From: an uncultured Clostridia bacterium
Lineage (GTDB): Bacteria > Bacillota > Clostridia > TANB77 > CAG-508
Assembly: GCA_947581895.1 (NCBI GenBank)
Contig: CANPWE010000014.1
Span: 1 to 32,113, forward strand
Direction of reading: 5' to 3'
Length of the DNA: 32,113 nucleotides
How positions within the stretch are numbered: the stretch's first letter is position 1; each line of letters begins with the position of its first letter. Of the stretch, positions 8,131 through 16,098 are shown one piece after another. The notes beneath the pieces are model-generated. The model worked only from the letters and a program-made list of their open reading frames with translations. It did no database searches and was not told where the DNA came from. The position numbers and the translations under genes were made by a program.

Positions 8131-9366
8131 TTATTCCTCATATTTTTTTAAGATGATACTAGCATTATGTCCACCAAATCCTAGTGAATTAGACATAGCT
8201 ATATTTACTTCTTTTTCCAATATTTCATTAGTAACTAAATTTAAATCACATTCTTCATCTTTTTCTTTATAATTAATAGTTGGAGGTATAATTCCATCTT
8301 GAATTGCATTAACACAAAAAATTGCTTCTGCAACTCCAGCTGCACCTAATAAATGACCTGTATAACTTTTAGTTGAACTTACTAAAACATCTTTTGCAAC
8401 ATCTCCAAAAGCATTTTTAATTGCAATAGTTTCTGTTAAATCATTTAAGTGTGTAGATGTTCCATGTGCATTAATATAATCTATATCTTTAGGGCTAATT
8501 TTAGCATCTTCAATTGCTCTTATCATAGCTCTTGTTGCACCCTTTCCTTCTGGGTCTGGTGATGTAATATGATATCCATCAGATGTTGCACCATATCCAA
8601 TTATTTCTGCATATATATGTGCATTTCTCTTTTTAGCATGTTCTAGTTCTTCTAATACAATAACACCTGCACCTTCTCCCATTACAAATCCATTTCTTTC
8701 TTTATCAAATGGAATAGATGCTCTTGTTTTATCTGTTGCATCAGATAAAGCTTTCATATTTTCAAAACCTGCTACACCTACTTCACAAATAGCAGCTTCT
8801 GTACCACCTGCAAGTATAGCATCTTCTGCTCCTAATTTTATAGTTTTATATGCTTCACCTATAGCATGAGTAGATGATGCACATGCTGAAACAACTGAAA
8901 TTGATTCTCCTTTTGCTTGTAAATCAATAGCAATATTTCCTGCTGCCATATTTACTATTCCCATTGGTATAAATAATGGAGAAACTCTCCTATTACCTTT
9001 AAAATTAAATACTCCACATTGTTCTTGAATAGTAGTTAAACCACCTATACCTGTACTTACAAAAACACCTAATCTATCAAAATCAGTATTTTCCTTATTT
9101 ATACCACTATCTTTTATAGCATCTCTTGCACAAGCTATTGCAAGTAATGATGATCTGTCTGTTCTTTTTATCATTTTAGTATCAAAATAAGCCTCTAAAT
9201 CAAAATCTTTTAATTCTGCAGCTAATTTAGTTTTAAAATTAGTAGTATCAAATGCAGTTATATTATCAACTCCACATTTCTTATTTTTAATTCCTTCCCA
9301 TGAATCTTTTACTGTATTTCCAATAGGTGAGATTAGACCCATTCCTGTAATAACAACTCTTTTCAC
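8131..9366 (-). CDS. fabF: Beta-ketoacyl-[acyl-carrier-protein] synthase II
   Basis: FabF is the elongating condensing enzyme, joining malonyl-ACP to acyl-ACP. The thiolase-fold protein has an intact Cys-His-His active site: SACASSTHAIG with C162, NAHGTSTHLND with H301 and SYTGHLLGAAG with H338. N-terminal RVVITGMGLISPIG is typical of FabF. It has 411 residues, the family length. It is the only ketosynthase in the window, which matters because the initiating FabH is absent. It is followed by a 61-nt gap before accB. Confidence 0.97.
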   Translation of the reverse strand: MKRVVITGMGLISPIGNTVKDSWEGIKNKKCGVDNITAFDTTNFKTKLAAELKDFDLEAYFDTKMIKRTDRSSLLAIACARDAIKDSGINKENTDFDRLGVFVSTGIGGLTTIQEQCGVFNFKGNRRVSPLFIPMGIVNMAAGNIAIDLQAKGESISVVSACASSTHAIGEAYKTIKLGAEDAILAGGTEAAICEVGVAGFENMKALSDATDKTRASIPFDKERNGFVMGEGAGVIVLEELEHAKKRNAHIYAEIIGYGATSDGYHITSPDPEGKGATRAMIRAIEDAKISPKDIDYINAHGTSTHLNDLTETIAIKNAFGDVAKDVLVSSTKSYTGHLLGAAGVAEAIFCVNAIQDGIIPPTINYKEKDEECDLNLVTNEILEKEVNIAMSNSLGFGGHNASIILKKYEE

Positions 9367-9379
9367 TTTTTTCTACCTC

Positions 9380-10114
9380 CTACATTAACATTCCACCATC
9401 AATATTTATTACCTGACCTGTAATATATGAACTTTCCTCTGATACAAGGAATTTTACAACATTTGCAACATCTTCTGATGTACCAAACCTCTTTAATGGA
9501 ATTTGTTTTAATATTTCTTGTTTTACTTCTTCTTTTAAAACATCTGTCATTTGAGTTTGAATAAACCCAGGTGCTATAGCATTTACTGTTATATTTCTAC
9601 TTGCAACTTCTTTTGCTAGACTTTTGGTAAATCCTATTATTCCTGCTTTTGAAGCTGAATAATTTGTTTGACCTGCATTTCCTGAAATTCCAACAACTGA
9701 AGAAATATTTACTATTCTACCTTTTTTTGCTTTTATCATATATGGAATTACATTTCTTGTAATATTAAATGTTCCAACTAAATTAACATCAATAACATCC
9801 TCAAAATCTTCTTTTTTCATTCTCATTAATAATCCATCTTTTGTAATTCCAGCATTATTAATAAGTACATCAATATTTCCAAATTCTGCAATTACATTTT
9901 TTATAAAAGTCTCACAACTTTCATAATCTGAAACATCACATTTATATGTATAAATATTTCTTCCAATTTCACCTATTTCCTTTTTTATGTTTTCTAAATC
10001 ATTATTCTCACTTCTATAATTTATTGCTATATCATAACCTTGTTTTGCTAAATTTAAAGCAATTTGTTTTCCAATTCCCCTTGATGCACCTGTGATTACC
10101 GCTACATTACTCAT
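9380..10114 (-). CDS. fabG: 3-oxoacyl-[acyl-carrier-protein] reductase FabG (NADPH)
   Basis: FabG reduces 3-oxoacyl-ACP to 3-hydroxyacyl-ACP. It is a classical SDR: TGASRGIG (8-15) for NADP(H), NNAG near 86-89, and the catalytic Ser (in NISSV near 138) with Tyr152 and Lys156 in YSASK. The C terminus YITGQVINIDGGMLM is diagnostic of FabG. It has 244 residues. Its start overlaps the end of fabD by 8 nt, implying translational coupling. Confidence 0.96.
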   Translation of the reverse strand: MSNVAVITGASRGIGKQIALNLAKQGYDIAINYRSENNDLENIKKEIGEIGRNIYTYKCDVSDYESCETFIKNVIAEFGNIDVLINNAGITKDGLLMRMKKEDFEDVIDVNLVGTFNITRNVIPYMIKAKKGRIVNISSVVGISGNAGQTNYSASKAGIIGFTKSLAKEVASRNITVNAIAPGFIQTQMTDVLKEEVKQEILKQIPLKRFGTSEDVANVVKFLVSEESSYITGQVINIDGGMLM

Positions 10115-11054
10115 CTTTATTCTCCTTTACAAAATTTATTGTTTTTTCTAAACTGTCTACATCTCCAATGTTTAAAATATTTACTTTTTTATCTTTTGAC
10201 ATTCTTTTTACAAAACCAGATAATGTTTTTCCTGGTCCTATTTCTATAAATGTATCAATACCATCATTTAACATTGTTTCTATAGATTTTGAAAATCTAA
10301 CAGGACTTATTATGTGTTTTGTAAGTATTTCTACATAATTATCATTTTCATTATAATAATTTCCATCAAGATTTTTTATAACCTTTGAATTCATTTTTTT
10401 ATAATTAATTTTTTCTAAATCATTTTTTAAAGAATTTGCACTTTCAGTTAATTTTTCTGTATGAAATGGTCCTGAAGTATTTAATGTTTTTACTAATTTT
10501 GCTCCCAATTCTTTTGCATTTTTTTGTGCTTCTTCTACAGCATTAGCTTCTCCTGAAATTACAACTTGACCTATACAATTATAATTTACAGGAACTACAA
10601 AACCTGTTTTTACTGTATTACATGCAGATTCAACTTTTTCATCATCTAAACCTATAATTGCAGACATAGACCAATTACCTTCTGGTGCTAATTCTTGCAT
10701 ATATTGACCTCTGTTTTTTACTATTTTTACTCCATCTTCAAAATCAAACAAATTACTATAAATTAATGCAGAATATTCCCCTAAACTTAATCCTGCTGAT
10801 ATATCAGCTTGTATATTATTTTGTTTTAATATTTCTAAAATTCCTAAACTCATTGTTAATATACATATTTGAGTATATTTAGTTTGATTTAATTTTTCAT
10901 CTATTCCATTAAATGAAATATCTGCTACATCTATACCTGTTATATCTTTTACTCTATCATATACATTTTTAAAACATTCATATTTTTCATATAAATCTTT
11001 TCCCATTCCCACAAATTGTGAGCCTTGACCTGGAAATAAAAAACCTATTTTCAT
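10107..11054 (-). CDS. fabD: Malonyl-CoA-[acyl-carrier-protein] transacylase
   Basis: FabD transfers malonyl from CoA to ACP and so links acetyl-CoA carboxylase to the elongation cycle. The N terminus FLFPGQGSQFVGMGKDL, the nucleophile motif GLSLGEYSAL (Ser91), Arg115 and the catalytic His198 in SGPFHTEKL are all present. The usual GHSLGE histidine is Leu here, a variant I recall in clostridial FabD proteins; it does not remove the nucleophile. The 315-residue length is normal. The biotin ligase ends 6 nt upstream. Confidence 0.96.
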   Translation of the reverse strand: MKIGFLFPGQGSQFVGMGKDLYEKYECFKNVYDRVKDITGIDVADISFNGIDEKLNQTKYTQICILTMSLGILEILKQNNIQADISAGLSLGEYSALIYSNLFDFEDGVKIVKNRGQYMQELAPEGNWSMSAIIGLDDEKVESACNTVKTGFVVPVNYNCIGQVVISGEANAVEEAQKNAKELGAKLVKTLNTSGPFHTEKLTESANSLKNDLEKINYKKMNSKVIKNLDGNYYNENDNYVEILTKHIISPVRFSKSIETMLNDGIDTFIEIGPGKTLSGFVKRMSKDKKVNILNIGDVDSLEKTINFVKENKDE

Positions 11055-11060
11055 TATTAT

Positions 11061-11675
11061 CTAATCCTCTATTCTTTTTAAAATTATATTTTCAAACTTA
11101 TTGCAAAAATCTGCCAAAAATTGATTTATTTCTATTTCTACTCCAAATTCCTTTTTTAATGATGTTGCTATATTTTGTATTTCTCCTTCAAAATTCATTT
11201 GAGAATTATTAATTCCTATTCCAACAACCAAAAATTTAGCAATATTTCCTTTAAGTTTTGTTTGTGTTAATATTCCACCTAACTTTTTTCCTTTAAAATA
11301 TAAATCATTTGGTGGCTTAATTTCAAGTGTTATATTATGCATTTTTTTTATTATATCTATAATTGTTTCTGCAATTTGTAGTGTAAGACCATCTATTTTA
11401 TCAACAGTACAATTTAATTTCATATAAAAAGAAAATGCAATATTTTTTTCTTCAGTATACCATGTTCTTCCATGTGTTCCTACTCCAGATGTTTGTTTTT
11501 CTGCTCTAATTAATGTTCCATCTATTATTTCACTTTTGTTAATCCTTCTCCATATTTCTTTTTGAGTAGAATCAATTTCATAATAATAAATATAATTTCT
11601 ACCTAGCTTTTTCGTTTCTAAACCTTCCAAATTAACATTATGCTGTAGCTGAATTAATTTTTGCAAGGTTTTCAT
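11061..11675 (-). CDS. birA: Biotin-[acetyl-CoA-carboxylase] ligase, short single-domain form
   Basis: The enzyme activates biotin with ATP and attaches it to the AccB lysine. Seen: IDSTQKEIWRR near 34-44, the biotinyl-AMP loop as GVGTHGRTW (64-72), KPPND (120-124; usually KWPND) and KKLGGIL. At 204 residues it lacks both the N-terminal repressor helix-turn-helix of BirA and most of the C-terminal SH3-like domain, so it should be a ligase only. The ATG at 11675 lies 38 nt inside the upstream acyl-ligase gene, directly after AAAAAGGG. Because that spacing is very tight, the TTG three codons later is an alternative start. Its place in the fab/acc operon fits a dedicated AccB-modifying enzyme. 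Confidence 0.88.
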   Translation of the reverse strand: MKTLQKLIQLQHNVNLEGLETKKLGRNYIYYYEIDSTQKEIWRRINKSEIIDGTLIRAEKQTSGVGTHGRTWYTEEKNIAFSFYMKLNCTVDKIDGLTLQIAETIIDIIKKMHNITLEIKPPNDLYFKGKKLGGILTQTKLKGNIAKFLVVGIGINNSQMNFEGEIQNIATSLKKEFGVEIEINQFLADFCNKFENIILKRIED

Positions 11676-13329
11676 CCCTTTTTATTTTATTTGTTGATGT
11701 TTTTATTAATGGTTCTTCTGAAAAAACAATTCCTTTAATTGCTTTATAACTAGGCATCATACTATTTACTTCTTTAATTTTTTCATGGAATTTATTATAT
11801 ATTTCTTCAATTGTATCTATATTATATGTACTTTTCATTTCTTCTTTATCAAATACAATTTCCACATTTAACCTAATATCATCTTTTGATTTATTTTTTA
11901 TTTTTCCAAATACAAATGATTCTTTTACACCATCTATTTTATTTATTACTTTTTCCATTTCTTCTGGAAATATATTTTTCCCATTTTTTAATACTATTAC
12001 ACTTTTCTTTCTTCCACAAATAAATATATATCCATCTTCATCTATTTTTGCCAAATCACCTGTTAAAAACCAATCATCATCAAACACTTTATCTGTAGCA
12101 TCTTTATCATTTAAATATCCAAGCATTATGCTATCACCTTTTACAGCTAGTTCTCCCATTCCATCTTTATCTGGATTTAATATTTTTGCTTCAATTCCAT
12201 TTAATGCAGTTCCAATAGAAGCTAATTTATAATTATCTTCTGCACCTACTGCAATTACTGGAGATGTTTCTGTTAATCCATATCCTTGAACCATATTAAA
12301 TCCCCAAAGTCTAAATCCATTTTCTACATCTGGATCTAATGGTGCTGCACCACTAACAAATATTTTGGTGTTATTAGATAAACTTTCATGTATTTGTTTA
12401 AAAATTTCTTTTCTTTCTTTCATTGAGCAATTCTCTGCTTTTGTTTCTAAAGTTTGTAGTAATTGCAAATTTCCTTCTTTTGCAAACTTTTTTCTAATAT
12501 TTTTATATATATTTTCATAAATTGCAGGTACACATAAAAGTACAGATATTTTATTTTCTCTTAAATCATCTGTAATATGTCTTAACCCTCTTCCAAATAC
12601 TATTTTTGCTCCAATATAAAGTGGATATAAAAAACCTACTGTACATTCAAAAACATGGTGTAAAGGTAATACTGAAAGAAATGTATCATTTTCATTTAAT
12701 TTTAATCTATCTTTTATTGCCATTAAATTTGCACATATATTTTTATGAGATAACATTACAGCTTTTGATTTTGAGGTAGTTCCTGATGTAAATAATAATA
12801 TACTCATTATATTTTCATCTATTGTACTATTTATAAATTCTTTATTACCATTATCAATAAGTTCTTTTCCTTTTTCTAATAATTCATCTAATAAAAAAAC
12901 ACTATCTTCGTTTTTTGTATTTCCCATTGATATTAATATTTCTAAATTATTGTTATCCTTTTTACATATATTTTTTATTGTTTCTTCATATTTGTCATCA
13001 AAAAATATAGCATTTACTTCTGATCTTTCAATAAGACTTTCTAGTTCATTTTCTGGTAATAATTTATCTAATGGAACAACAATTCCAGTTCCACAAACTA
13101 TTGATAAATATGCCATTTCCCAATTAATACTATTTTGTCCTATTATTGCGATTCTTTTTCCTTTTAATCCCATATTTATTAATGATGTTCCTAAGTAATT
13201 TACTTTATCTCTAAATTCTTTATGTGTAATTATTTTATTATCTATTTCATATGCTGGTCTATCAGCAAACTTTTTTCCACTTTTATTTAGCATTTCTTTG
13301 ATTGTTGATATTTTTAAATCATCATTCAT
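11638..13329 (-). CDS. AMP-forming acyl-CoA/acyl-ACP synthetase (FadD/AasS-like)
   Basis: This is a 563-residue member of the ANL adenylating superfamily. It has the P-loop LLFTSGTTSKSKAVMLSH (about 179-195), PLHHVFECT, VQGYGLTETSPV (348-358), the hinge TGDLAKIDEDGYIFICGR (423-440) and a C-terminal NKIKRD with the expected catalytic lysine. These proteins join a fatty acid to CoA or ACP through an acyl-AMP. Its place as the first gene of a fatty-acid synthesis operon suggests it feeds exogenous or recycled fatty acids into the acyl-ACP pool, or supplies a primer; that is inference. It starts behind a good promoter and an AGGAGAGG ribosome binding site. The exact substrate cannot be read from sequence. 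Confidence 0.85.
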   Translation of the reverse strand: MNDDLKISTIKEMLNKSGKKFADRPAYEIDNKIITHKEFRDKVNYLGTSLINMGLKGKRIAIIGQNSINWEMAYLSIVCGTGIVVPLDKLLPENELESLIERSEVNAIFFDDKYEETIKNICKKDNNNLEILISMGNTKNEDSVFLLDELLEKGKELIDNGNKEFINSTIDENIMSILLFTSGTTSKSKAVMLSHKNICANLMAIKDRLKLNENDTFLSVLPLHHVFECTVGFLYPLYIGAKIVFGRGLRHITDDLRENKISVLLCVPAIYENIYKNIRKKFAKEGNLQLLQTLETKAENCSMKERKEIFKQIHESLSNNTKIFVSGAAPLDPDVENGFRLWGFNMVQGYGLTETSPVIAVGAEDNYKLASIGTALNGIEAKILNPDKDGMGELAVKGDSIMLGYLNDKDATDKVFDDDWFLTGDLAKIDEDGYIFICGRKKSVIVLKNGKNIFPEEMEKVINKIDGVKESFVFGKIKNKSKDDIRLNVEIVFDKEEMKSTYNIDTIEEIYNKFHEKIKEVNSMMPSYKAIKGIVFSEEPLIKTSTNKIKRDENLAKINSATA

Positions 13330-13361
13330 CCTATACCTCTCCTTTATATAATGTTGTATAT

Positions 13362-13390
13362 ATTAAATCATAAAATCCTAAAATTGTCAC
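13362..13390 (-). promoter_or_regulatory. Promoter of the fab/acc operon
   Basis: On the minus strand GTGACA (13385-13390), a 17-nt spacer and TTTAAT (13362-13367) each match the sigma-A consensus at five of six positions. It lies 33 nt upstream of the first ATG of the operon and downstream of the tcdA terminator. Confidence 0.65.
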
Positions 13391-13401
13391 TATCCTAAGT
13401 G
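13375..13401. promoter_or_regulatory. Candidate operator overlapping the fab/acc -35 box
   Basis: Two direct copies of ATCCTAA (13375-13381 and 13392-13398) are 17 nt apart and flank the -35 hexamer. A short inverted repeat CACT-N6-AGTG (13388-13401) overlaps them. The position is right for a repressor site, and the TetR protein at the end of the operon is the obvious candidate. It does not look like a FapR box. The arms are short, so this is only a suggestion. Confidence 0.3.
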
Positions 13402-13440
13402 GTCAGTTTTTATTTTATTTTTAAAGAATTTTAATTTATA

Positions 13441-13477
13441 AAAAAAGAAAATCAGATTTATACAGATTTTCTTTTTT
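13441..13477 (-). terminator. Rho-independent terminator after tcdA
   Basis: On the minus strand AAAAAAGAAAATC pairs with GATTTTCTTTTTT around an 11-nt loop, and the T tract continues into the following AT-rich DNA. The tcdA stop codon lies within the hairpin. It separates the typA-mutL-tcdA unit from the fab/acc operon. Confidence 0.8.
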
Positions 13478-14237
13478 GTGAATTACAATTAATATTTAAA
13501 ATATCTTTTACAACCTCTCCAGCAATAATTAATCCTGCAACAGAAGGTACAAATGAAATACTACCTGGAATTTGATTTCTAATAGTACATTTTCTTTTAG
13601 TTCCTTCAGGACATACACAATTATTTTTACAACTAATATTTTCAGTTTCATTTGGTTTTACAGGTTCTTCTTTAGAATAAACTACTTTCAATTTTTCTAT
13701 TCCTCTAGCCCTTAATTCCTTTCTCATAACTTTAGCAAGTGGGCATATACTTGTTTTATATATATCTGTTACTTCAAACTTAGTTGGGTCTAATTTATTT
13801 CCAGTTCCCATACATGATATTATAGGAATATTTAATTTATTAGCTCTTATTACTAATTCAATTTTTGCAGTAACTGTATCTACACTATCTACTATATAGT
13901 CAACAGTTTTATCTAGTATTTCAGGACTATCTGGCATAAAAAATTCCTGGTGTATTTCAACATTAGCATTTGGATTTATATCTAATATTCTTTCTTTTGC
14001 TACCTCAACTTTCTGTCTTCCAATAGTTTTTCTAGTAGCAATTATCTGTCTATTCAAATTAGTTAAACAAACCTTATCATCATCCACTAAAACAAAGTTT
14101 TGAACACCTGCTCTTGCTAAACCTTCTACAACATAAGAACCTACTCCTCCTATTCCGAAAATTGCAACTTTAGCATTATTTATTTTTTCAATACCTTCTT
14201 TTCCGATTATTAATTCTGTTCTTGAAAATTGATTCAT
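13458..14237 (-). CDS. tcdA: tRNA threonylcarbamoyladenosine dehydratase (TcdA/ThiF family)
   Basis: TcdA is an E1-like enzyme that uses ATP to cyclise t6A37 of ANN-decoding tRNAs to ct6A. The N terminus FSRTELIIGKEGIEKI and the nucleotide loop IFGIGGVGSYVVEGLARAG (Gly 28-33) are typical. It continues with VDDDKVCLTNLNRQ, VDSVDTVTAKIEL and the family-specific SCMGTGNKLDPTKFEVTDI with SICPLAKVMRKELR. A cysteine-rich stretch (CKNNCVCPEGTKRKC, about 203-217) lies before the C-terminal SFVPSVAGLIIAGEVV. The start overlaps the mutL stop by one base (TAATG), so the genes are coupled. A ThiF or MoeB role is less likely given the TcdA-specific region. Confidence 0.9.
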   Translation of the reverse strand: MNQFSRTELIIGKEGIEKINNAKVAIFGIGGVGSYVVEGLARAGVQNFVLVDDDKVCLTNLNRQIIATRKTIGRQKVEVAKERILDINPNANVEIHQEFFMPDSPEILDKTVDYIVDSVDTVTAKIELVIRANKLNIPIISCMGTGNKLDPTKFEVTDIYKTSICPLAKVMRKELRARGIEKLKVVYSKEEPVKPNETENISCKNNCVCPEGTKRKCTIRNQIPGSISFVPSVAGLIIAGEVVKDILNINCNSQKRKSV

Positions 14238-15982
14238 TATTTTACATCTCCTTTAATATTGCTATTTTTTATTTTTCCATTTTCCATATAACCAATTTTT
14301 ACTGTAGTAGGTCTTCCATGTGGACAAGTATATGGATTTTTTAATTTTAATAATCTATCTAATAACTTATGTACTTCATCTTCCCCTAAATCCATATTAG
14401 CCTTAACAGCAGCTTTACATGCAACAGTTGCTATAAACCTTTCTTCTATATCCTTTATTGTTGCCCTTTCCTTTGTAATCATTTCATCTAATATATCCAT
14501 AAATATATTTTTACTATCTATTTTTATTTTATATTCAATATCAGGTATTCCATTAATTTTTACACTATTATCTCCAAATAACTCAATATCAAATCCATAA
14601 TTTTGAAATAATCCAATATTATTTTGTACAAATTCCATCTCTTTGTGTGTTAAATTTACAACCTCTGGAACAAGCATTAATTGACTATTATTTTTTATAT
14701 TATTTTTATAATTTTCTTTAATTTGTTCATATAAAACCCTTTCATGTGCAGCATGTTGATCTACCAAAAACAATTCATTATCAACCTCTATAGTTATATA
14801 TGTTCTAAATAAAATCCCTGAATATTTATAATTTACATTTCTTACAGTATCTCTATTAATTAATTCAATTTTTTTCAATTTTGATGTTTGATTCATTATT
14901 TTATTATCTGTATTATAATGGTTTGTTAAAAATTCAAATTCATTTTCAATATAATTTTCTTTATTATTTTCAATTTCATTATTCCCTAAAAATTCTTTAT
15001 TCAAAAGAGCTCCTTTTATTGCATGATACATTATTTTATATAATGATTGTTCATCTTTAAATCTAACTTCCATTTTTGTGGGATGAACATTAACATCATA
15101 ATAATCAGCTGGCATTTCCAAATTTAAAATAAAAAATCCATATTTCCCTATACCAGTACCACCTTTAAATGCCTGATCTGCACTATTAGTTAACATCTGA
15201 TTTTTTATATTTCTCCTATTTAAAAATAATATCTGATTTTTTCTAGTATCTTTTGCCATTAAAGTATTTCCTACAACTCCTGTTACTCTAACATCTCCTT
15301 CTTTATAATCTACCTCAATTAAATTATCTTTTACTTCTTTTCCATAAAGTACATATACAATATCCTTTATATTTCCATTTCCACTTGATTGAAATACATT
15401 TTTACCATCATTTATTAACTTTATAGATACATCTAAATTTGATAATGCTATTTTTTGTACAAGTTCTTTAATATATCTAAATTCTGTAGCATCTTGTTTT
15501 AAAAATTTATATCTAACAGGAGTATTAAAAAATAAATTTTCTACTGTCATTGTTGTTCCTACCTGACTACCAATTTCTTCTTGACTTAAAATATCACCAG
15601 CTTCAGCCACAAGTTTTATACCTGCTGACATCTTGGCTGTTTTAGATACAATAGTCAATTTTGAAATTGCAACAATACTAGCTAAAGCTTCTCCTCTAAA
15701 CCCCATAGTATATGTTTTTTCCAAATCCTCTATTTGCCTTATTTTACTTGTAGCATGTCTTTCAATTGCAATATGCATATCATCTAATTCTATACCTTTT
15801 CCATTATCAGATACACGTATAAAAGTTTTTCCTCCATTTTTTATTTCTACCACAATATTTTTACTTCCAGCATCTATTGAATTTTCCACCAACTCTTTTA
15901 CTACATTTGCAGGTCTTTCAATAACTTCTCCAGCTGCTATTTTATTTATTGTCAACTCATCTAATAATACTATATTTCCCAT
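14237..15982 (-). CDS. mutL: DNA mismatch repair protein MutL (endonuclease type)
   Basis: The N-terminal GHKL ATPase has KIAAGEVIERPANVVKELVENSIDAG (given in pieces: AAGEVIERP, ELVENSIDAG), DNGKGI at about 59-64 and GFRGEAL (94-100). The C-terminal domain has the nicking-endonuclease motif DQHAAHERVLYE (about 408-419), an ACKAAVK region and CPHGRPT (553-559). Such MutLs nick the daughter strand themselves, without MutH. At 581 residues it is somewhat shorter than B. subtilis MutL, mostly in the linker (about 335-380). mutS, the usual upstream neighbour, is absent; typA sits there instead. A 16-bp perfect inverted repeat precedes the gene. Its ribosome binding site is AAAGGAAAG. Confidence 0.97.
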   Translation of the reverse strand: MGNIVLLDELTINKIAAGEVIERPANVVKELVENSIDAGSKNIVVEIKNGGKTFIRVSDNGKGIELDDMHIAIERHATSKIRQIEDLEKTYTMGFRGEALASIVAISKLTIVSKTAKMSAGIKLVAEAGDILSQEEIGSQVGTTMTVENLFFNTPVRYKFLKQDATEFRYIKELVQKIALSNLDVSIKLINDGKNVFQSSGNGNIKDIVYVLYGKEVKDNLIEVDYKEGDVRVTGVVGNTLMAKDTRKNQILFLNRRNIKNQMLTNSADQAFKGGTGIGKYGFFILNLEMPADYYDVNVHPTKMEVRFKDEQSLYKIMYHAIKGALLNKEFLGNNEIENNKENYIENEFEFLTNHYNTDNKIMNQTSKLKKIELINRDTVRNVNYKYSGILFRTYITIEVDNELFLVDQHAAHERVLYEQIKENYKNNIKNNSQLMLVPEVVNLTHKEMEFVQNNIGLFQNYGFDIELFGDNSVKINGIPDIEYKIKIDSKNIFMDILDEMITKERATIKDIEERFIATVACKAAVKANMDLGEDEVHKLLDRLLKLKNPYTCPHGRPTTVKIGYMENGKIKNSNIKGDVK

Positions 15983-16008
15983 ACAATCTTTCCTTTATTT
16001 TCCTATAT

Positions 16009-16056
16009 TATATAAGCTTAAAATAACAGAGTTTTCCATCATTTTAAGCTTATATA
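16009..16056. repeat. Perfect 16-bp inverted repeat in the mutL leader
   Basis: TATATAAGCTTAAAAT (16009-16024) and its exact complement (16041-16056) flank a 16-nt spacer, ending 27 nt before the mutL start. Each arm itself contains the palindrome TAAGCTTA. Neither strand has a T tract after the stem, so it does not look like an intrinsic terminator. It may be an mRNA stem-loop separating typA from mutL expression, or a protein-binding site. Confidence 0.75.
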
Positions 16057-16098
16057 CAAAATAATATTATACTAATAATTTATAAAAATATTTTTTAC

